Source: Rosettibacter firmus
GTDB taxonomy: Bacteria > Bacteroidota > Ignavibacteria > Ignavibacteriales > Melioribacteraceae
Direction of reading: 5' to 3'
Length of the DNA stretch: 64,000 bases
Assembly: GCF_036860695.1 (NCBI RefSeq)
Contig: NZ_JAYKGJ010000001.1
Location: 1,302,001-1,366,000 of the forward strand
Position numbers and translations under genes: made by a program. Positions 1-8,773 of this stretch are shown here, piece by piece (positions within the stretch are counted from its first letter, which is position 1; each line of letters starts with the position of its first letter). The notes under the pieces were generated by a model, which made no database searches, was not told the origin of the DNA, and was given only the letters and a program-made list of their open reading frames with translations.

Positions 1-1199
1 CCGAATATATAAAAAACTATGTTACAGATTTTGAAAAGGTAATGAGTGTTTCTAATTATAACGATCCTTTTTATGGTTATCAAAATTATATAGATGTTGA
101 TTCTTTCGTAGATGTGTTCTTGATGTTTGAATTTTCAAAAAGTGTTGATGCTTATCGTCTAAGCACATACTTTCATAAAGACAGAAATAAAAAACTATGC
201 GCAGGCCCACTCTGGGATTTTGATTTATCTTTTGGTCTTGCAGATTACTACGAAGGATACAAACCCGAAGGATGGCAATATAAAGTATATCTTGGAAATG
301 ACTTCTGGCAAAATCCTTTCTGGGTTTCTAAACTTTATGACGATCCTATTTTCAAAAACAAATTTGCAAAAAGATGGAATGAACTTAAAGATAATATTTT
401 AAGTTACGAATACATTTCTAATTTCATTGATGAATGTGTAACAAAAATTTCGGAAGCAAAAGAAAGAAACTTTACAAAATGGAAACAATGTTTTGATGGA
501 ATTACCTACATCTGGCCTAATAAAAATAAATTTACTTCTTACGAAGAAGAAATTAATTATCTTAAAAATTGGATTAAACAAAGATTAGAATGGCTTAATA
601 AAAATATTCCTTCTGAATTTTCTTATGTTGACTGGAATGAGATAAATGATAATATTGAAATTAAATTTAACGGAACTACTACAAAATATATCTTCGATAA
701 AAATTATTTTATTAATTCTACACACAACATTGATTCTATTACTTTTGTAACAAATAATTCTAATCTAAAAATCTCCTTAGAAAATGATATTGTAAATATT
801 ACCTTATTTGATTATGGAGAATTTACTGTTTATGGTCTGGGCTGGAAAAAAAATCAGGTTGTTACCATTTCACCAAAATTTATTTTTACTTCAACCTTAA
901 CAGATATTGAAGAAAACAAAACTCAAAACAACATAACTATTTTATTCCAAAATTATCCCAATCCATTTAATTCTGAAACCATAATAAAATATCATCTTTC
1001 TGAGTCTACACCAGTTGTAATAAAAATTTATGATTTACTTGGAAAAGAAGTTGCAACCCTTTTAAATGAATTTCAAAAAGCTGGTGATTATCAAATAACT
1101 TTTTCGGCAGATAAATTAAATTTATCGGAAGGAGTTTACTTTTATAGATTACAATCAGCTACATCTTCAATTACAAAAAAATTTATTCTAATTAAATAA
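1..1199 (+). CDS. CotH-family secreted protein, 5'-truncated by window edge, with T9SS sorting domain
   Basis: The reading frame is open from the first bases of the window (codons from base 3), so the ATG at 42 is internal and the true start lies upstream. The motif GPLWDFDLSFG at about bases 210-240 matches the conserved core of CotH-type atypical protein kinases (spore coat protein H family). An all-beta linker follows. The last 85 or so residues form a type A T9SS sorting domain (QNYPNPFN..., GVYFYRL, TKKFILIK at the end). The protein is therefore probably exported through the outer membrane and anchored on or released from the cell surface. Bacterial CotH proteins outside spore formers are mostly uncharacterised, and some sit with cellulosome or carbohydrate genes. 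The family call is fairly firm; the substrate is unknown. Confidence 0.8.
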   Translation, partial: EYIKNYVTDFEKVMSVSNYNDPFYGYQNYIDVDSFVDVFLMFEFSKSVDAYRLSTYFHKDRNKKLCAGPLWDFDLSFGLADYYEGYKPEGWQYKVYLGNDFWQNPFWVSKLYDDPIFKNKFAKRWNELKDNILSYEYISNFIDECVTKISEAKERNFTKWKQCFDGITYIWPNKNKFTSYEEEINYLKNWIKQRLEWLNKNIPSEFSYVDWNEINDNIEIKFNGTTTKYIFDKNYFINSTHNIDSITFVTNNSNLKISLENDIVNITLFDYGEFTVYGLGWKKNQVVTISPKFIFTSTLTDIEENKTQNNITILFQNYPNPFNSETIIKYHLSESTPVVIKIYDLLGKEVATLLNEFQKAGDYQITFSADKLNLSEGVYFYRLQSATSSITKKFILIK

Positions 1200-1326
1200 T
1201 AATCTCTCTACTAACCTTCCTTTCACATACTATAATAAAACAAGATCTTTTTTGTTTACGATGAAGTTTCATAAATAATTTATAGATTCTAATAAAGAAT
1301 AAAATTTTATTGTATTGAAATTATTT

Positions 1327-1989
1327 ATGAGCACTGCAATGACAGTAGAAGAAATAATAAAAGAACTTAAGAAACATAAAAACAAAAATAATCTTGCAGG
1401 GATGGCTCGTTTCGGAATTAATGTTGAAAAAGCTTTTGGAATATCAATTCCTTTTCTGAGAGCACTTGCAAAGAAAATTGGTAAAAATCATAATCTCGCA
1501 CTACAACTCTGGGAAACAAAATATCACGAAGCAAGAATTTTAGCTTCGATGATTGATGAACCAGAATTAGTTTCAAAATTGCAAATGGATAAATGGGCAA
1601 AAGAATTTAATTCATGGGATTTATGTGACCAGGTATGTATGAATCTTTTTAGTAAAAGTCCTTTTGCTAAAGAAAAAATATTTAAGTGGTCAAATAGCAA
1701 AAAAGAATTTGTAAAGAGAGCAGCTTTTACATTGATTGCCTGTCTTGCACATGATAAGAATATGAATAACAAAGAGTTTATTAAATTTTTCACATTAATA
1801 AAAAAGCAAGCTCTTGATGAACGTAACTATGTAAAAAAAGCAGTTAACTGGGCATTAAGGCAGATTGGTAAGAGAAACGAGTATCTAAAAAACAAAGCTT
1901 TACAATTATCAGAAGAAATTTTGAAAATGGATTCTAGTGCTAAATGGATAGCTCGCGATGCTATTAGAGAATTGAAAAAAATAATTTAA
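1327..1989 (+). CDS. DNA alkylation repeat protein, AlkD-like
   Basis: The protein is about 220 residues and all-helical, made of HEAT-like repeats as in AlkC/AlkD DNA glycosylases, which excise N3- and N7-alkylpurines without base flipping. The motif W-D-L-C-D (Trp97 and Asp101 counted from this start) has the W-x3-D spacing of the AlkD active site. A later Arg (VKRAAF) and Trp (VNWALRQIGKRN) match the other two conserved active-site positions. The frame also extends to a TTG at 1315, but the ATG at 1327 is preferred; a second in-frame ATG follows at 1339. No clear Shine-Dalgarno sequence precedes any of them. It stands alone between the CotH gene and the trp leader. Activity on alkylated DNA is inferred from the family. 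Confidence 0.85.
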   Translation: MSTAMTVEEIIKELKKHKNKNNLAGMARFGINVEKAFGISIPFLRALAKKIGKNHNLALQLWETKYHEARILASMIDEPELVSKLQMDKWAKEFNSWDLCDQVCMNLFSKSPFAKEKIFKWSNSKKEFVKRAAFTLIACLAHDKNMNNKEFIKFFTLIKKQALDERNYVKKAVNWALRQIGKRNEYLKNKALQLSEEILKMDSSAKWIARDAIRELKKII

Positions 1990-2003
1990 TTAATAAAAAT
2001 TTC

Positions 2004-2034
2004 TTGACAAATCTAACTTCAAAATTTACCTTTG
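2004..2034 (+). promoter_or_regulatory. Bacteroidota-type promoter of the trp leader and trpB
   Basis: TTG (inside TTGACA, 2004-2009) is followed after exactly 20 bases by TACCTTTG (2027-2034). This fits the Bacteroidota primary-sigma consensus with a -33 TTG and a -7 TAnnTTTG. A start site 4-6 bases beyond the -7 box would fall at or next to the A of the leader-peptide ATG at 2039. The transcript would then have practically no 5' untranslated region. Confidence 0.7.
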
Positions 2035-2038
2035 AACC

Positions 2039-2104
2039 ATGAATTTAAAATCAATTAATATTGTAAATAACTGGTGGTGGAGAATAATTTCTCTACCGTC
2101 CTAG
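2039..2104 (+). CDS. trpL: trp operon leader peptide (21 aa, three consecutive Trp codons)
   Basis: A 21-codon reading frame runs from ATG 2039 to TAG 2102-2104 and contains the run NNWWWRIISLPS. The three TGG codons occupy 2072-2080. Tandem Trp codons in a short peptide just before a terminator hairpin and a tryptophan synthase gene are the hallmark of ribosome-mediated attenuation. When charged tRNA-Trp is scarce the ribosome would stall on these codons. No Shine-Dalgarno sequence precedes the ATG and the predicted transcription start coincides with it, so translation is probably leaderless. The sequence and position make this a strong call, though the peptide itself is too short to compare by homology. 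Confidence 0.9.
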   Translation: MNLKSINIVNNWWWRIISLPS

Positions 2105-2158
2105 GTCTATATATTTTATGAAAGAGCCGTGGATGGTAGAACCATTCACGGCTTTTTT
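2076..2158 (+). promoter_or_regulatory. Tryptophan attenuator: pause hairpin 1:2, antiterminator 2:3, terminator 3:4
   Basis: Three mutually exclusive pairings can be drawn. Pairing 1:2 is GGTGGAGAA (2076-2084) with TTCTCTACC (2089-2097), nine pairs with one G-U and a TAAT loop; it overlaps the Trp codons. Pairing 2:3 is TCTACCGTCC (2092-2101) with GGATGGTAGA (2131-2140), ten pairs with one G-U; this is the antiterminator. Pairing 3:4 is the terminator at 2125-2153. A ribosome stalled at the Trp codons masks segment 1 and frees segment 2 to trap segment 3, allowing read-through into trpB. A ribosome reaching the stop at 2102 masks segment 2 and lets the terminator form. Confidence 0.88.
2125..2158 (+). 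terminator. Intrinsic terminator of the trp attenuator
   Basis: AGCCGTGGATGG (2125-2136) pairs with CCATTCACGGCT (2142-2153): twelve pairs including one G-U, with a five-base TAGAA loop. A run of T follows (2153-2158, then GTTTT). It lies between the leader stop codon and the trpB ribosome binding site, so it controls read-through rather than ending the upstream gene. Confidence 0.92.
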
Positions 2159-2208
2159 GTTTTAAAGTAATTTGAAATTGAGAAGACATACAAACACAGG
2201 AGGTTAAA

Positions 2209-3528
2209 ATGTCAGAAAACAAAATCGTTTTTCTTGAGCAAACGAAAATGCCCACTCATTATTACAACATTTTAGCAGACTTGCCCAAACCACTTGATCC
2301 ACCATTAAATCCAGCAACAAAACAACCAGCAACACCCCAGGAACTTGCTGCAATATTTCCAATGGATTTAATTATGCAAGAAGTAACGCAGGAAAGATTT
2401 ATTGAAATTCCAGATGAAGTAAGAGATTTATACAGGTTAAGTAGACCAACACCATTAATTCGAGCAGCAAATTTAGAAGCCGAATTACAAACTCCAGCAA
2501 AAATTTATTTTAAGTACGAGGGAGCCAATCCAACAGGAAGTCACAAGACAAATACTTCTTATGCACAGGCATATTACAATAAAAAAGCTGGAATAAAAAA
2601 ACTTGTAACAGAAACAGGAGCTGGTCAATGGGGAAGTGCACTAGCAATGGCCTGTAAACATTTTGGATTAGAATGTGAAATATTTATGGTAAAAGTAAGT
2701 TATAATCAAAAACCTTATCGAAAAACATTTATGAGATTATTTGGTGCTACAGTTCATGCAAGTCCAACAAATTTAACAAATGCAGGAAGAAAAGTTTTAG
2801 AAAAAGATCCAGATTCACCGGGATCACTGGGTATTGCAATTAGCGAAGCAATTGAAGTTGCAGTTCAAAGAGATGATACAAATTATAGTCTTGGAAGTGT
2901 ATTAAATCATGTATTATTACATCAAACAATAATTGGCGAAGAAGCACGTCTTCAAATGGAAATGCTCGATGAATATCCAGATGTTGTAATTGGTTGTGTG
3001 GGCGGTGGAAGTAATTTTGCTGGTATTGCTTTTCCATTTCTGCGTGATAAACTAAATGGCACAAAGAAAAATCTTGAAGTAATTGCTGTTGAACCTTCTT
3101 CGTGTCCATCTCTCACAAAAGGAAAATTTGATTATGATTTTGGAGACGAAGCAGGATTAACTCCTTTAATTAAAATGTATACACTTGGCCATGATTTTAT
3201 TCCACCTAAAATTCATGCAGGTGGTTTACGTTATCATGGAATGGCTCCTACAATTTCATTGCTTTATAATATAGGAGCAATTAATGCAAAAGCATATGGT
3301 CAGCTCGAAGTATTCAAAGCAGCACAACTTTTTGCTCAATGTGAAGGAATTGTGCCAGCTCCAGAAAGCTCTCATGCTGTAAAAGAAGTTATTGAACAGG
3401 CTTTAAGATGTAAAGAAACCGGTGAAGCAAAAACTATTTTGTTCAATTTATCCGGTCACGGATTTTTAGATCTGGGAGCTTATGAACTTTATCTTGAAAA
3501 TCTTCTTGACAATGGTAACAGTAAGTAA
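2209..3528 (+). CDS. trpB: Tryptophan synthase beta chain, TrpB2 type
   Basis: This is a PLP enzyme of 439 residues that condenses indole with serine to form tryptophan. The PLP lysine is in NPTGSHKTN (about residue 112), the phosphate-binding loop is [10 protein letters not shown] (about 264) and the catalytic-face motif is [12 protein letters not shown]. The extra N-terminal segment and the stretch [16 protein letters not shown] mark the TrpB2 subtype rather than the TrpA-partnered TrpB1. TrpB2 enzymes often work without TrpA, and some prefer O-phosphoserine. The start has a strong Shine-Dalgarno (AGGAGG, nine bases upstream). No trpA or other trp gene is adjacent. The attenuator in front shows that expression responds to tryptophan supply, which supports a biosynthetic or indole-salvage role. 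Confidence 0.95.
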   Translation: MSENKIVFLEQTKMPTHYYNILADLPKPLDPPLNPATKQPATPQELAAIFPMDLIMQEVTQERFIEIPDEVRDLYRLSRPTPLIRAANLEAELQTPAKIYFKYEGANPTGSHKTNTSYAQAYYNKKAGIKKLVTETGAGQWGSALAMACKHFGLECEIFMVKVSYNQKPYRKTFMRLFGATVHASPTNLTNAGRKVLEKDPDSPGSLGIAISEAIEVAVQRDDTNYSLGSVLNHVLLHQTIIGEEARLQMEMLDEYPDVVIGCVGGGSNFAGIAFPFLRDKLNGTKKNLEVIAVEPSSCPSLTKGKFDYDFGDEAGLTPLIKMYTLGHDFIPPKIHAGGLRYHGMAPTISLLYNIGAINAKAYGQLEVFKAAQLFAQCEGIVPAPESSHAVKEVIEQALRCKETGEAKTILFNLSGHGFLDLGAYELYLENLLDNGNSK

Positions 3529-3557
3529 AATATTCAGCGTAATCATCATTTAATTTT

Positions 3558-3590
3558 AATGCCCGCTGCTAATTGCGGGCATTTCATTTT
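3558..3590 (+). terminator. Terminator after trpB
   Basis: AATGCCCGC (3558-3566) pairs perfectly with GCGGGCATT (3575-3583) across an eight-base loop, followed by TCATTTTTTTAA. It separates the convergent trpB and argH genes. On the opposite strand the stem is followed by AAAATT only, so it may be weaker for argH. Confidence 0.9.
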
Positions 3591-3618
3591 TTTAATAAAC
3601 CAAAAAATTAGAAATAAC

Positions 3619-4989
3619 TTATTTCAATATTTTCTTCCACTTCTGAATTTGCTTTTCAACTTCTTTATATGATGTGCTTCCTTCAGATTTTTTGTTTTTA
3701 ATACTTACACCAGGATTAAAAAGCTCATAAATATCATCATCAAACTTTGTTGATATTTTTTTATAATCACTGATGGAAAGCTGATGAAGTTTCAAATTTT
3801 CTTCTACACATTTCGAAACAACTTTCCCAACTAAATTATGAGCTTTCCTGAATGGAACATTTTTTCTAACCAGATAATCAACCAGATCGGTTGCAAGAGA
3901 TAAATCGCCTTTTAATTCATCAACAAATCTATTTTTATTAAAGTTAGTATGCATTAACAATTCTGTAATTATATTCAAACAATCTTTCGTTGTATCTACT
4001 GCATTAAAAAGGTGATATTTATCTTCTTGCATATCACGATTGTAAGCCAGAGGAAGTGCTTTCATAACAGTAAGCAATCCAATAAGTGAACCATATACTC
4101 TTCCCGTTTTAGCCCTAATTAATTCTGCAAAGTCTGGATTTTTTTTCTGTGGCATTAAACTGCTACCTGTAGCATATTCATCATCAAAAGAAGCAAAAGA
4201 AAATTCCTGTGAACTCCATAAAATAAGTTCTTCGCTTAAACGACTGAGATGCATCATAATTATTGAACAGGCAGAAATTAATTCTATTAAAACATCACGA
4301 TCACTTACAGCATCGATACTGTTTTCAATTATTCCATTCATCTTTAATAATTTAGCAGAATAATATCTATCAATTAAAATTGAAGTGCCTGCAAAAGCAG
4401 CAGCACCAAGTGGAGATAGATTTACTCTTTTTAATAAATCACTTAATCTTTCTTTGTCTCTTTGCAACATCTCGATATATGCCAGTAAATGATGTGCAAA
4501 TAAAATTGGTTGTGCTCTTTGAAGATGTGTATAGCCTGGTATAATTGTATCTTTATGCTTATCAGCTATTTTTAGTAATACCTTTTGAAATGATGATATT
4601 AATTTCTCCAGAACTCCAATTTCTTTTTTGATATATAATCTTTCATCTAATGCAATTTGATCATTTCGACTTCTGGCAGTATGAAGTTTTTTACCAGTCT
4701 CACCAATTTTTTCTACAAGTCTTTCTTCGATTACAGAATGAATATCTTCTTTTTTCCAGTCAAGCTTTAATTTATTATTTAGAATTTCATTTCTTATTTC
4801 TTCAAGTGAATCGATAATTTTCTTTTCTTCAGCAGGACTAATTATTTTTTGTTTTGAAAGCATTCTAACATGAGCAATACTTCCATCAATATCTTCATTA
4901 AATAATTTTTGATCAATATCGATTGAAGAAGAAAATTTTAATGCCGATTCTGCAAGTTGTTTTTTAAATCTACTATTCCACAGTGCCAT
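3619..4989 (-). CDS. argH: Argininosuccinate lyase
   Basis: It splits argininosuccinate into arginine and fumarate, the last step of arginine synthesis. The 456-residue length is normal. The fumarase/aspartase superfamily signature GSSLMPQKKNPDFAE at about residues 272-286 carries the catalytic serine loop. The substrate-binding motif HTARSRNDQ lies near residue 100 and TRYTH-like GYTHLQRAQP near 155. This is the last gene of the leftward arg operon and starts one base after the argG stop codon, so translational coupling is likely. The ATG at 4989 is the only sensible start. Confidence 0.97.
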   Translation of the reverse strand: MALWNSRFKKQLAESALKFSSSIDIDQKLFNEDIDGSIAHVRMLSKQKIISPAEEKKIIDSLEEIRNEILNNKLKLDWKKEDIHSVIEERLVEKIGETGKKLHTARSRNDQIALDERLYIKKEIGVLEKLISSFQKVLLKIADKHKDTIIPGYTHLQRAQPILFAHHLLAYIEMLQRDKERLSDLLKRVNLSPLGAAAFAGTSILIDRYYSAKLLKMNGIIENSIDAVSDRDVLIELISACSIIMMHLSRLSEELILWSSQEFSFASFDDEYATGSSLMPQKKNPDFAELIRAKTGRVYGSLIGLLTVMKALPLAYNRDMQEDKYHLFNAVDTTKDCLNIITELLMHTNFNKNRFVDELKGDLSLATDLVDYLVRKNVPFRKAHNLVGKVVSKCVEENLKLHQLSISDYKKISTKFDDDIYELFNPGVSIKNKKSEGSTSYKEVEKQIQKWKKILK

Positions 4990-4990
4990 T

Positions 4991-6217
4991 TTAGACCGAA
5001 AGCTTACTTTCTACTTCTACTTTTTGCATTACTCTATTTATTGTTTTATAAGGTAGACCATAAATTTTGATAAATCCTTCCGAAGCAGAATGATCGAATT
5101 GATCTTCTGCAGTATAAGTTGCTAATGCTGGATCGTATAATGAATATGGAGAAGTTCTACCAGAAATTTTTATTGTTCCTTTATAAAGTTTAAGTTTTAC
5201 CAGACCAGTTACTTTTTCCTGTGTTTTATCAACAAATGCCTGAAGTGCTTCTCGTAGTGGAGTAAACCATAATCCATTATAAACTAAGTTAGCATATTCC
5301 TGCGATATTAATGTTTTAAAATGCATAACAGATTTTTCAAGTGTAATTCTTTCTAATTCCTTATGTGCAAAATGAAGAATTGTTGCAGCAGGAGCTTCAT
5401 AAACTTCTCTTGATTTAATTCCAACCAATCTATTTTCAATCATATCGATTCTTCCGATAGCATTTCTTCCACCAATTTCATTTAATAATTGAACAAGAGA
5501 AATCGAATCCATTTCTTTACCATTTACACTTTTTGGTATTCCAGATTCAAATTCAATAGTAACAAGTTCTGGTTGATCTGGTGCATTTTCTGGCGATACT
5601 GTATGAATGAAAGCATCTTCTGGTGGTTCTACCATTGGATCTTCCAGCACACCACATTCAATTGCTGTTCCCCATATATTATCGTCAATAGAATAAGGAT
5701 TACTTTTTGTGGCAGCAACAGGAATATTATTTGCGATTGCGTAGTCAATTTCTTCTTCTCTTGATTTAAATTCCCATGTTCTTAAAGGAGCAATACATTT
5801 TATATCTGGAGCTAAAGCACCTACAGAAACTTCAAAGCGAACCTGATCGTTTCCTTTTCCTGTACAACCATGAGCTACCATAGTAGCATTTTCTTTTCTT
5901 GCAATTTCAACAAGAGCTTTTGCAAGTAATGGTCTGCCTAACGAAGTTGCCATTGGATAAGCACCTTCATATAGTGCACCAGCTTTAAGAGCAGGGAAAG
6001 CATATTCTTCAAGAAATTCTCTGGTTAAATCTTCAATATATACTTTCGAAGCACCAGATTTAAGTGCTTTTTCTTCAAGGCCTTCTAATTCTTTTGATTG
6101 GCCAAGATTGCCAGTAAAAGTAATTATCTCGGCATCATAATTCTTTTTAAGCCAGTGAACCATAACCGAAGTATCGAGTCCACCTGAGTATGCAACAACT
6201 ATTTTTTGCTTGCTCAT
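4991..6217 (-). CDS. argG: Argininosuccinate synthase
   Basis: It joins citrulline and aspartate using ATP to give argininosuccinate. The N-type ATP pyrophosphatase P-loop AYSGGLDTS is at residues 9-17, and the motifs [14 protein letters not shown] (about 115-128) and [11 protein letters not shown]-like [16 protein letters not shown] near the end are characteristic. The length of 408 residues is typical. It lies one base from both argR upstream and argH downstream, which fits a single polycistronic message. Regulation is expected through the ARG boxes at 9.8 kb. Confidence 0.97.
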   Translation of the reverse strand: MSKQKIVVAYSGGLDTSVMVHWLKKNYDAEIITFTGNLGQSKELEGLEEKALKSGASKVYIEDLTREFLEEYAFPALKAGALYEGAYPMATSLGRPLLAKALVEIARKENATMVAHGCTGKGNDQVRFEVSVGALAPDIKCIAPLRTWEFKSREEEIDYAIANNIPVAATKSNPYSIDDNIWGTAIECGVLEDPMVEPPEDAFIHTVSPENAPDQPELVTIEFESGIPKSVNGKEMDSISLVQLLNEIGGRNAIGRIDMIENRLVGIKSREVYEAPAATILHFAHKELERITLEKSVMHFKTLISQEYANLVYNGLWFTPLREALQAFVDKTQEKVTGLVKLKLYKGTIKISGRTSPYSLYDPALATYTAEDQFDHSASEGFIKIYGLPYKTINRVMQKVEVESKLSV

Positions 6218-6218
6218 A

Positions 6219-6680
6219 TTACTTAATCCCTAATATTGTTTTTAATTGCTCAGTTACTTTTTTTATATTTTTAATTGTTTTAGGAACAACGATAATAGTA
6301 TCATCGCCAGCAATTGTACCAAGAATTTCAGGATCGTTTTGTTTATCAATATAAACAGCAACACCAGAAGCTCTTCCAAGAAAAGTTTTAACAAGAACAA
6401 CACATTCATTAGATTCAATAGAAATAATTTCTTCTGCTATATGTGTACGAATTGCTCCATCACCACCTTCTGAACCTAATTTATAAACAAGTCCTTCAGA
6501 AGTAGGAACACGCACCACTCCAAGTTCAGATAAATCTCTTGATAATGTTGCCTGAGTAACTTTAATACCTTTCTGTTTAAGTATTTTTACAAGTTGTGTT
6601 TGATTATAAATATTTTGTGAAGAAATAAGTGTTTTAATTAAAGCATGACGTTTTTGAATATCTTCTAATTTTCTACTCAT
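6219..6680 (-). CDS. argR: Arginine repressor ArgR/AhrC
   Basis: This 153-residue regulator has the usual two-domain build. Residues 1-75 form the winged helix (Q-T-Q-L-V-K-I-L... [13 protein letters not shown], the ArgR recognition helix). Residues 80-153 form the hexamerisation and arginine-binding domain, with the arginine-binding [11 protein letters not shown] motif at about 119-129. With bound arginine it binds palindromic ARG boxes. Its place inside the arg operon, between argB and argG, means that it is autoregulated together with its targets. The likely operators are the two boxes in front of argC. Confidence 0.95.
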   Translation of the reverse strand: MSRKLEDIQKRHALIKTLISSQNIYNQTQLVKILKQKGIKVTQATLSRDLSELGVVRVPTSEGLVYKLGSEGGDGAIRTHIAEEIISIESNECVVLVKTFLGRASGVAVYIDKQNDPEILGTIAGDDTIIVVPKTIKNIKKVTEQLKTILGIK

Positions 6681-6704
6681 AAATCACCATTAATATTTTT
6701 TAAT

Positions 6705-7553
6705 TTATTCTGATACTATTTCAGTTCCTACACCTTCGGTTGTAAATATTTCCAGTAAAAGAGCATGTTGAATTCTTCCATCAATTATATGAACTTTTTG
6801 AACGCCCGAATTAAGTGCTGAAATAGCAGAAGTTACTTTAGGAATCATTCCACCACTAATTGTTCCATCAGAAATATACTTTTCTGCATCACTTTTTGTA
6901 AGGTGCGAAATTAAATTATTACCAGCTTTAACACCTTCAATATCTGTCATATAAACCAGCTTTGTTGCATGTAAAGCTCCAGCAATGCTACTGGCAGCTA
7001 TGTCTGCATTCACATTATAAATAGTTCCATCTGCATCAACACCAATAGGAGCTATTACAGGTAGATATCCATCTCTCAATAAGTTTTTTATGAATGATTC
7101 ATTAATGCTTGTAATTTCACCAACAAGTCCAAGATCTTCTTTGTTATATTTCTTAACATTAACCAGACCAGCATCTATTCCGCTTATTCCTACTGCTCGA
7201 CCACCGTAAATATTAATTCTTCTAACAATATCTTTATTTATTAAACCTGCAAGAACCATCTGAACAACATCTCGAGTTTGTTCATCTGTATAGCGTTGAC
7301 CATTAACGAAAGTAGTTTTTAAATTTAATTTTTCTGATAGTGCTGTAATTTCTTTTCCACCTCCGTGTACAACAATGACATTAATACCAATTTTTCTGAG
7401 CAAAGTAACATCCTGAGCAACCATTTGTTTTAATGATTCATCATGCATTACTGCTCCACCATACTTAATCACAAAAATTGCATTTTCAAATTGTTGAATA
7501 TATGGCAGAGCTTCTACCAGAACATCTTCTTTTCTGTAGTTTGGTTGTGTCAA
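6705..7553 (-). CDS. argB: Acetylglutamate kinase (TTG start)
   Basis: It phosphorylates N-acetylglutamate, the second step of the pathway and often the arginine-feedback step. Residues 30-40 hold the ATP-binding FVIKYGGAVM and about 61-70 hold the VVHGGGKEI motif of the amino acid kinase fold. Length (282) is normal. The start is a TTG that overlaps the argJ TGA as TTGA, a four-base overlap equivalent to the usual ATGA. A GGGAG sequence sits 10 bases upstream, and the next ATG would remove the first 35 residues, so the TTG is accepted. The unusual start may reduce translation relative to neighbours. Confidence 0.95.
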   Translation of the reverse strand: MTQPNYRKEDVLVEALPYIQQFENAIFVIKYGGAVMHDESLKQMVAQDVTLLRKIGINVIVVHGGGKEITALSEKLNLKTTFVNGQRYTDEQTRDVVQMVLAGLINKDIVRRINIYGGRAVGISGIDAGLVNVKKYNKEDLGLVGEITSINESFIKNLLRDGYLPVIAPIGVDADGTIYNVNADIAASSIAGALHATKLVYMTDIEGVKAGNNLISHLTKSDAEKYISDGTISGGMIPKVTSAISALNSGVQKVHIIDGRIQHALLLEIFTTEGVGTEIVSE

Positions 7554-8773
7554 GTTCTATAACTCCCATTAATTTTTACATATTCTTCAGAAAAATCACA
7601 CGTCCAGCATGTAGCCGTTCCATTTCCAAGATTTAATTTCAATAAAAGATTTATCTCATCTGGTTTTAGCAATTTATTAGCTTCTTTTGCCGTAAGAGCA
7701 ACTTTATAATTTTGCATTAATACTGGTTGTCCATTGATTATAATTTCAAACTTAGCTGGATCGAATTCAACACCTGAATATCCAACAGCTGCAATAATTC
7801 TTCCCCAATTTGCATCTTCTCCGTGAATGGCTGTTTTAACAAGTGGAGACAATGCAACTGTTTTTGCAGCTTTTAAGGCTTGTTCGTCATTTAAAGCCCC
7901 TTCAACATTTATTTCCACCAATTTAGTTGCACCTTCGCCATCTTTCACTATATCAATTGAAAGTTTTTTAAGAATTTCATAAAGATTTTCATAAAAAATT
8001 CTATAAGCCTCGGTATCAGCAAAAATTGTTTCTATACCTGACATACCATTAGCCAGTGCAATTACCATATCGTTTGTGCTTGTATCACCATCAACAACAA
8101 TTCTATTAAAAGTTTTATCAGTAATTTCTTTCAGCATTGTTTGAAAAGTATTTTTTTCAATTGCTGCATCGGTTGTAACAAAAGCCAGCATAGTTGCCAT
8201 ATTTGGATGAATCATTCCAGAACCTTTAGCTATACCTCCAATAGTTACTTCTTTACCATCAATTTGAAAGCTAACCGAAGCAGTTTTTATAAATGTATCT
8301 GTAGTTAAAATAGCTTCTGCAGGAGATTTATAATCATCATTATTCAAATGATGTACAATTTTTTTTATTCCAGCAGAAATTTTATCCATCGGTAGCAGTT
8401 CACCAATAACACCTGTAGAAGAAACAAAAACTTCTTCTGGTTTGATATTCAATTCTTCTGCTGTTAATACAGACATCATAACAGCATCTTTATAGCCCTG
8501 TTCTCCTGTACATGCATTAGCATTTCCACTGTTTATTATTATTGCTCTAAATTTTTCATTTTCCTGAAGATACTTTTTGCATAATAATACAGGAGCTGCT
8601 TGAACTTTGTTCTGAGTAAAAACACCTGCAGCGGTTGCAGGTACATCAGAAACTATTAAAGCTAAATCTTTTTTAAAACGCTTAATTCCGCAATGAATTC
8701 CAGCAGCTTTAAACCCTTTTGGGGCTATTACACCAGTTTTCATATCGATTGCTATTTCGCAAGTTTGTTCCAT
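7550..8773 (-). CDS. argJ: Bifunctional ornithine acetyltransferase / N-acetylglutamate synthase
   Basis: It transfers the acetyl group from N-acetylornithine to glutamate, closing the acetyl cycle. The self-cleavage motif KGSGMIHPNMATMLAF contains the Thr that becomes the N-terminal nucleophile of the beta subunit. The GVIGELLPMDKI segment earlier forms the oxyanion-hole region. The length of 407 residues is typical. The ATG at 8773 overlaps the end of argC by 22 bases and has AGGA nearby. Whether the enzyme is bifunctional or monofunctional cannot be read from the sequence. argJ implies a recycling acetyl pathway, but argD and argF are not in this window. Confidence 0.95.
   Translation of the reverse strand: MEQTCEIAIDMKTGVIAPKGFKAAGIHCGIKRFKKDLALIVSDVPATAAGVFTQNKVQAAPVLLCKKYLQENEKFRAIIINSGNANACTGEQGYKDAVMMSVLTAEELNIKPEEVFVSSTGVIGELLPMDKISAGIKKIVHHLNNDDYKSPAEAILTTDTFIKTASVSFQIDGKEVTIGGIAKGSGMIHPNMATMLAFVTTDAAIEKNTFQTMLKEITDKTFNRIVVDGDTSTNDMVIALANGMSGIETIFADTEAYRIFYENLYEILKKLSIDIVKDGEGATKLVEINVEGALNDEQALKAAKTVALSPLVKTAIHGEDANWGRIIAAVGYSGVEFDPAKFEIIINGQPVLMQNYKVALTAKEANKLLKPDEINLLLKLNLGNGTATCWTCDFSEEYVKINGSYRT

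Noticed and set aside
1238-1260. AAACAA/TTGTTT pairing after the CotH gene
   Set aside because: Six weak A-T pairs with a T-run could be a poor terminator, but the stem has almost no G-C pairs.
5489-5764. 91-codon frame on the plus strand inside argG
   Set aside because: It lies opposite the coding strand of a highly conserved gene and has a composition (Phe, Trp, Asn rich) expected of an antisense shadow.
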